Shown here piece by piece: positions 5,316 through 12,163 of a stretch of 12,163 nucleotides of DNA. A program made the position numbers and the translations under genes. Under the pieces are notes generated by a model. It was not told where the DNA came from. It worked only from the letters and a program-made list of their open reading frames with translations, and did not search any database. Positions within the stretch are counted from its first letter, which is position 1. Each line of letters begins with the position of its first letter. Source of the stretch: Gammaproteobacteria bacterium HGW-Gammaproteobacteria-14 (lineage in GTDB: Bacteria; Pseudomonadota; Gammaproteobacteria; Pseudomonadales; Alcanivoracaceae); the NCBI GenBank assembly GCA_002840115.1, contig PGZG01000040.1, positions 1 to 12,163 on the forward strand, written 5' to 3'.

Positions 5316-6881
5316 TCAGTCGCGAAAATAATCCGCCAGAAATTGCTCGAAAGGTTGTTGTGGCTCTGCTTCGCGGCTGCATTGTGCTGCGATGCTATCG
5401 CGCGCCATATCCGCAAATAGCTTGTGCTCGTCAGATGACAGCGGGCGAGAGAGAAAATGATCGCGGTGAAGCACCGCCTGACGACGAGCAAACTCATAGA
5501 AGCCGATATTTTCGGAGGTCATCACATTGAGAATGCGAGCTGAGGAGGTGAGCGTTGGGTCTTGTATTTTGCCTCGCTGAACCGCGAGGGAGTGGCGATA
5601 TAAATCACTGCCTTCAGCTTGATCATACAAGGCTGCAATATCTTCGAGCTGATCCAGCAGTTCCATGCCCCAGGTGGCGAGGGTGGTTTGGCGGCCATGG
5701 CGACACAGTTTGACGTTGGCGTCGCGGCCGTTGTACACCGCTTGCCGCACATTTTGTTTAGCCGCGATCTGATCGCAGGACTCAACCATGGGTGAGCGCT
5801 CCAGCAAGCAATAGCTGGCGAACATATCAATAAAGCGCATGGTGTCTGCGTTAATACCTACCGGCTCAAAAGGGTCAAGATCCAATACCCGAACTTCAAT
5901 ATATTCGACACCACTCCGTTGTAGTGCCTGGGTGGGGCGCTCACCTTGCCGAATGGTGCGTTTCGGTCGAATGGATGAGTAGTATTCGTTTTCAATTTGC
6001 AGGATGTTGGCGTTCAGCTGGCGATAGCTGCCGTCGACACAGACGCCAATATCTTCATAGGTAGGTTCTGGTGTGTGAATCGCATGGTTGAGCGTGCGGA
6101 CATAGCTGTCGAGATCGTTATAGCTGATATGCAAGCTCGACTGGGCGTTATTCTGATAGCCCAGATCGCTCATTCGTAACGAGGTGGCGCTTGGACGGAA
6201 CAGGCTATGGTCAAATCGTTTTAACAGTTGATGGTCGTTGTTTTTCAAAAATGACTGGCATAGCGCAGGGGAGGCACCAAATAGATAAACCAGTAGCCAG
6301 CTATAGCGGTGAAAGTTGCGCAGCAAATCAAAGTAGCGGGAAGAGATAAAATCCTGCAGCGGTTGCTGATTGGCTTCCTGTTGTTGATGTAATTCCCAGA
6401 ATGCGGTGGGCCAGGAAAAGTTGTAGTGAATCCCGGCAATGGTCTGCATCTTTCGGCCGTAGCGATAGCCCAGCCCCAGCCGGTAAATATGTTTCATTTG
6501 GCCGATATTGGAGCTGCCATATTGGGCTACGGGCACATCATTGTCGTCACTCACCTGGCAGGGCATGGAGTTTACCCAAAGCAGTTCGTTGCCAAGTTCT
6601 GCATAGACATAACGATGCACCCGGTCAAGAAACTCCAACGGTGTGGTAATGCCGGTGGTTGCCGGTGTAATAAATTCCAGTAACGCCTCGGAGTAATCCG
6701 TGGTGATATGCGGATGTGTCAGGGCGGAGCCAAGGCTGAGCGGGTGAGGCGTTTTTGCCAGCGTGCCCGTCGGTGTAACGCGAAGGCTTTCTTTTTCAAT
6801 GCCTCGGCGTATGCCGGTCAGTGTGGCGGCAGCATTCGCCGCTTTCAGGGCATCCAGTCGACGGGTTAGCAGCTCACTCAT
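5316..6881 (-). CDS. gshA: Glutamate-cysteine ligase, class I proteobacterial type
   Basis: A 521-residue cytoplasmic enzyme that joins L-glutamate and L-cysteine with ATP to make gamma-glutamylcysteine, the first and rate-limiting step of glutathione synthesis. The length matches E. coli GshA (518). Conserved blocks run in order: RRGIEKESLR (25-34) and TDYSEALLEFITP (61-73), the glutamate/ATP/metal site; MPCQVSDDNDVPVAQYG (106-122); the block from GSSNIGQMK (122-130) to GIHYNFS (150-156); IENEYYSSIRPKR (296-308); and YIEVRVLDLDPFEPVGI (327-343). Nothing essential appears missing. The ATG at 6881 has GAGG five bases upstream. It follows tex on the same strand after 36 bases, so the two may be co-transcribed; in Pseudomonas gshA also lies close to tex. 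No GC-rich terminator follows; after the stop there is only an A-tract and, about 20 bases on, a T-tract. Confidence 0.97.
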   Translation of the reverse strand: MSELLTRRLDALKAANAAATLTGIRRGIEKESLRVTPTGTLAKTPHPLSLGSALTHPHITTDYSEALLEFITPATTGITTPLEFLDRVHRYVYAELGNELLWVNSMPCQVSDDNDVPVAQYGSSNIGQMKHIYRLGLGYRYGRKMQTIAGIHYNFSWPTAFWELHQQQEANQQPLQDFISSRYFDLLRNFHRYSWLLVYLFGASPALCQSFLKNNDHQLLKRFDHSLFRPSATSLRMSDLGYQNNAQSSLHISYNDLDSYVRTLNHAIHTPEPTYEDIGVCVDGSYRQLNANILQIENEYYSSIRPKRTIRQGERPTQALQRSGVEYIEVRVLDLDPFEPVGINADTMRFIDMFASYCLLERSPMVESCDQIAAKQNVRQAVYNGRDANVKLCRHGRQTTLATWGMELLDQLEDIAALYDQAEGSDLYRHSLAVQRGKIQDPTLTSSARILNVMTSENIGFYEFARRQAVLHRDHFLSRPLSSDEHKLFADMARDSIAAQCSREAEPQQPFEQFLADYFRD

Positions 6882-6917
6882 TAGCGCCTCGCATTAGTTT
6901 TTGCTCCGGCCGGTGCT

Positions 6918-9278
<2,361 letters not shown>

Positions 9279-9300
9279 CTCGATTTTTTCCCTCAGGCTA

Positions 9301-9342
9301 AAAACACAACGGTCGGCATCATAGGCAATGAGGCCGACCGTT
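9301..9342 (-). terminator. Intrinsic terminator after the pilH-like gene, in front of tex
   Basis: On the minus strand a perfect 10-bp stem (AACGGTCGGC, 9342-9333, with its complement at 9317-9308) encloses a 15-base loop and is followed by GTGTTTTTAG. It starts 29 bases past the pilH-like stop and ends 29 bases before the tex ATG. The loop contains TATGAT, a five-of-six match to a -10 element, so a tex promoter may overlap the hairpin, though no good -35 is seen. Confidence 0.7.
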
Positions 9343-9371
9343 CACAGATTGTATTTTTGCCGCAGATGGTG

Positions 9372-9734
9372 TCAGCCGAGCAGCTGGTTAATCTTGCTGA
9401 TCAGATCGTTCTCCTGCACCGGCTTCACCAGATAGCCGGCAGCTCCCTGGCGCTCGCCCCAGACTTTGTCGGTGTCCTGATCCTTGGTGGTAACCAGAAT
9501 GATCGGGATATGCTGGGTGGCAGGGTCTCGGGTGATCTTGCGGGTGGCCTGAAAGCCGTTCAGTTCCGGCATCACCACATCCATCAGAATCAGGTCTGGT
9601 AGTTCACTTTTCGACTTCTCTACCCCTTCCATACCGTTGGTTGCCGTCACCGTCTGGTGGCCATGGCTTTCAACGATTTTGGTCATATTGGCCATTTGTG
9701 TGGGGGAATCATCAACAATCAGAATTTTTGCCAT
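9372..9734 (-). CDS. pilH: PilH-like single-domain response regulator
   Basis: A 120-residue CheY-like receiver with no output domain. The acidic pocket D8-D9, phospho-acceptor D52 (ILMDVVMP), T82/T83 and K104 (YLVKP) are all present, so it should be phosphorylatable. MAKILIVDDSPTQM (1-14), LNGFQATRKITRD (58-70) and VTTKDQDTDKVWGERQGA (81-98) match P. aeruginosa PilH closely, while PilG has different sequence around these sites. PilH belongs to the Pil-Chp chemosensory pathway that controls type IV pilus retraction and twitching. No pilG, pilI, pilJ or chpA lies beside it here, so it may be an orphan copy or one of several similar regulators. The ATG at 9734 is chosen because the receiver fold starts at residue 3; upstream in-frame starts add unrelated sequence. 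It appears to be a single-gene unit with its own candidate promoter (9790-9798) and terminator (9301-9342). Confidence 0.88.
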   Translation of the reverse strand: MAKILIVDDSPTQMANMTKIVESHGHQTVTATNGMEGVEKSKSELPDLILMDVVMPELNGFQATRKITRDPATQHIPIILVTTKDQDTDKVWGERQGAAGYLVKPVQENDLISKINQLLG

Positions 9735-9789
9735 AGGTCTCGCTCTCCGTCCTCTCCCGAACCCTGCTATGTGGTTCTCAGTGGGGATC

Positions 9790-9798
9790 ATCATAGCA
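9790..9798 (-). promoter_or_regulatory. Candidate extended -10 promoter of the pilH-like gene
   Basis: TGCTATGAT on the minus strand fits the extended -10 form TGnTATAAT, with one mismatch in the hexamer. Transcription would start near 9783, about 50 bases before the ATG at 9734. No good -35 is visible, as is usual for extended -10 promoters. Confidence 0.4.
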
Positions 9799-9876
9799 GT
9801 GCCTTGGCACGGGAACACCTGCTGATTACAACCTCCGGGCCTTTGCTTGCTCCGGCTGTCTGTTTTTGTCCGATGG

Positions 9877-12163
9877 TTATCGCAGGAAGGTGATTCGTGC
9901 CCGTCTCAACCAGCGCAGCAGTACGATGGATAGTCCGCCCTCTATTAACAGGCGTAGAGCCAGTTGCCACTGAGCCAGAGCAAGGGCATGTAACTCAGGG
10001 GTTTGGCGGCTGATCAGGCTGGCGAGCAGCAGCAAGGGGACGCCGAGGGTGACCAGCAGTCGCAGCCTGCCTCGGACCGCGAGCTGTTGCGCAAGTAACG
10101 CCCTCAGGGTTTGAGCTAACAGCCACAGCAGTAATCCGAAGACCATCAGGGAAAGCATCTGTGCCATGGCAAAGGGGGTCTCTGCCAGAGAGGCGGCAAG
10201 CAGGCCGCCATGCTGAAGCAGCTGGAGCAGAAACAACCCCAGCAGACCCATGGGCCACCAGAGGCTGCCGCGCAGCCCTGGGCCAGGCTCATTGGCGCGC
10301 CGGTATTGGCGTGGATCGAACTGCCACAGGGCAACGGCGGTGGCGGGTAGTCGTTCCAGAGCCAGGGCTTGGGAGAGGCGCCCACGGATGGCGGCAATAC
10401 GAGGCTTGGTCTCCTCGATAATCATCAGCATGCTGGGCACGACCAACAAGATCAGTACGGTGCCAAAGCTCAGGCCAAACACCAGGCTCACTGCCATGGG
10501 TTTGAGAAATTGGGCCTGCAGCGAGCTTTCAAACAGGATCGGCGTCAGTCCGGCGATGGTGGTGATGGAGGTCAGCAGCACGGCGCGGAGTCGTCGGACG
10601 CAGGCCTCCACTACCGCGTCAAAGCGGTCCATACCATCGGCGACCAACTGCTTGAAAAAGCTCACCAGAACAATGGAGTCGTTGACGATAATTCCCGCCA
10701 GACCGAACAGACCCATAATTGAGAACATGGAGAATTTCACGCCGAAAACACTCATCACAATGTGACCGATAACGGCGCCGGTAAAGCCAAACAAAATGGC
10801 GGTCATAATGGCAATGGGCCAGGACCAGCTGCTGAATACCCAGGCCAAAATCACATAGATCAGTGCCAGGGCCAGCATCTGGCCGGTGCGAACATCTTGC
10901 AAGTTCTCTGCCTGCTCCTTGAGTTTTCCTTCAAAGTCCACGCTGATCTGGTAGCGCGCCTGAATCGCGGGGAGCACATCACTGGCGAGACTGCTGACAA
11001 TTTGATTGGCGTTGCCACGTTCCGGGTCAAGATCTGCGGATACCACCAGCGACAGGCGGCCATCGATGCGACGTAGCAGGTCAACGCCCTGACGGCTGCT
11101 GAAATTGACTACGTCACTCAGCAGCAAGGTATCGCCGTTGGGGGCAATGACTGGCATGCGATCCAATGCGGAAAGGCTGCCTCTTTCGCTGTCCGGCAGC
11201 ATCACCCGAACTTCGATTTCTTCGTTCTGATCGTTAAACAGTTGCGCCAGACTACCATCAAAGGCGCTGCGCAACTGTGCCGCAACCGATGACAGCGTGA
11301 GGCCAAGAGCGCGCGCTTCCGGAGTTAACTCAAAGGTTAGTTGCTCCTTGCCCCAGGGGAGATCGTCATCGACATTGCTGATCCCGGCATAACCGTGCAG
11401 GGCTTCCTGAATTTCCAGAGACGCGGCCTTGAGGATGGCGATATCTCCACCCCCTAGTCGCAGCGCCAGCGGACTGCCCGGTGGGCCGGCATCCGGCTGT
11501 CCAATGGTCAGCTGATCGAGCCCTGGAGGAAGAATGATTTTGTCACGCCAGGCGCGAATAAAATCCTCATTAGAGGTGCGCCGGGCGTTGCCAGTCCATA
11601 CCTCTACCAGCAGGGTGCCATAGTGGTCACCCAGTTTGGCGCGCCCGGCAACAATGTTGGGAAAACCTGCGGCGGTGCGATGCATCTGCACCACGGTTTC
11701 AACAATGTCATCATCGAACTCAGCGTCGGTTTGGTGCAGGGTTGTTTCCAGATGATCAAGGAAGCGGTCAACAGTCCGTTGTTCGGTGCCGGCGCTAAAT
11801 TCGACTATCGCCCGTAATTGATCGCCATCAATGGGAGGGAAGAAGGTGAACTTCAGCCAGCCGGTGGCGACAATGGTAATGGCGAGGAAAAACGAACAGA
11901 ACGCACCCGTGACTACGGCATAGCGGCGCTCTATGGCCCAGTGCACCATTGGTCGGAAAGTGTTTTCCCGAAAATGGTCGAAGCGGTTATCCATACGCTG
12001 GCGCAGGCCACCCAGTTTAATCGGTGTGTTTGCGAAGCTGTGATGCAGGTGCCCGGGCAAAATAAGAAAGCATTCAATCAGTGATGCAATGATCACGCAG
12101 ATCATGACGAAGGGAATATCGAAGGCAATTTTGCCCATGGCGCCGCCCATCAATGCCAGAGGC
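9877..12163 (-). CDS. RND-family efflux permease with a C-terminal membrane extension (5' end missing)
   Basis: 761 codons of an inner-membrane, proton-driven RND (AcrB/HAE-type) pump; the reading frame is open to the right edge, so roughly the first 400-450 residues are missing. Counting from the TTG codon at 12153, the first visible segment (GKIAFDIPFVMICVIIASLIECFLILP, 7-33) is the end of the first membrane bundle. A periplasmic pore/docking domain follows (about 100-420; FFPPIDGDQLRAIVEFSAGT at 104-123). The second bundle follows, with TM segments near 425-445, 447-470, 478-500, 523-545 and 555-578; GLFGLAGIIVNDSIVLVSFF (481-500) is the TM10-like signature. Where AcrB has Lys940 this protein has Asn491-Asp492, a variant shared by many non-AcrB RND pumps. 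After the last canonical segment, about 165 extra residues contain four more hydrophobic stretches. The gene ends 142 bases before pilH on the same strand. Its membrane-fusion partner is not in the window; substrate unknown. Confidence 0.93.
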   Translation of the reverse strand, partial: PLALMGGAMGKIAFDIPFVMICVIIASLIECFLILPGHLHHSFANTPIKLGGLRQRMDNRFDHFRENTFRPMVHWAIERRYAVVTGAFCSFFLAITIVATGWLKFTFFPPIDGDQLRAIVEFSAGTEQRTVDRFLDHLETTLHQTDAEFDDDIVETVVQMHRTAAGFPNIVAGRAKLGDHYGTLLVEVWTGNARRTSNEDFIRAWRDKIILPPGLDQLTIGQPDAGPPGSPLALRLGGGDIAILKAASLEIQEALHGYAGISNVDDDLPWGKEQLTFELTPEARALGLTLSSVAAQLRSAFDGSLAQLFNDQNEEIEVRVMLPDSERGSLSALDRMPVIAPNGDTLLLSDVVNFSSRQGVDLLRRIDGRLSLVVSADLDPERGNANQIVSSLASDVLPAIQARYQISVDFEGKLKEQAENLQDVRTGQMLALALIYVILAWVFSSWSWPIAIMTAILFGFTGAVIGHIVMSVFGVKFSMFSIMGLFGLAGIIVNDSIVLVSFFKQLVADGMDRFDAVVEACVRRLRAVLLTSITTIAGLTPILFESSLQAQFLKPMAVSLVFGLSFGTVLILLVVPSMLMIIEETKPRIAAIRGRLSQALALERLPATAVALWQFDPRQYRRANEPGPGLRGSLWWPMGLLGLFLLQLLQHGGLLAASLAETPFAMAQMLSLMVFGLLLWLLAQTLRALLAQQLAVRGRLRLLVTLGVPLLLLASLISRQTPELHALALAQWQLALRLLIEGGLSIVLLRWLRRARITFLR

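Noticed and set aside
5280..5316. A-tract and T-tract after gshA as an intrinsic terminator
   Set aside because: The two tracts could pair, but there is no GC-rich stem between them.

Overview
The window reads as ordinary chromosome of a gammaproteobacterium, most like the Alcanivorax / Pseudomonadales-Oceanospirillales group. The evidence is protein-level resemblance: Pseudomonas-type Rsd/AlgQ, PilH, class I GshA, Tex, DsbB, a Mip-like lipoprotein PPIase and an RND pump. From memory, P. aeruginosa also has an FKBP-type PPIase, AlgQ and a DsbB homologue (DsbH) next to one another, and gshA close to tex, so the window looks like a rearranged version of conserved Pseudomonas-like neighbourhoods. 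I see no phage, transposon, CRISPR, tRNA or rRNA signal.

Layout. 1-125 (-): start of a membrane-anchored protein that runs off the left edge. 327-1064 (-): orphan ParA-type ATPase. 1065-1355: divergent control region with candidate promoters on both strands and a tandem 14-bp repeat. 1356-2412 (+): two-gene operon of a membrane-anchored DUF4124-like protein and an FKBP lipoprotein, closed by a 15-bp perfect hairpin. 2551-3060 (-): rsd/algQ. 3285-4814 (-): overlapping dsbB-lrgA-lrgB operon ending in a clear intrinsic terminator. 4954-5145 (-): small RMF-like protein. 5316-9278 (-): tex-gshA. 9372-9734 (-): pilH-like response regulator with its own candidate promoter and terminator. 9877-12163 (-): C-terminal two thirds of an RND efflux permease cut by the right edge.

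How the genes fit together. Several act on stationary-phase or stress physiology and envelope or redox balance: Rsd (sigma-70 sequestration), RMF-like (ribosome hibernation), GshA (glutathione), DsbB (periplasmic disulfides), FKBP (envelope protein folding) and LrgAB (holin-like or pyruvate-transport membrane pair). This grouping is a loose inference; only the overlapping dsbB-lrgAB genes, tex-gshA and the DUF4124-FKBP pair look co-transcribed.

Most unusual points: an approximately 170-residue C-terminal extension with about four extra hydrophobic segments on the RND pump; dsbB translationally coupled to lrgAB; a short divergent RMF-like protein next to dsbB; a tandem 14-bp repeat matched to the candidate parA promoter; and a pilH terminator hairpin placed directly before tex. 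I did not find a convincing wholly new multi-gene system.
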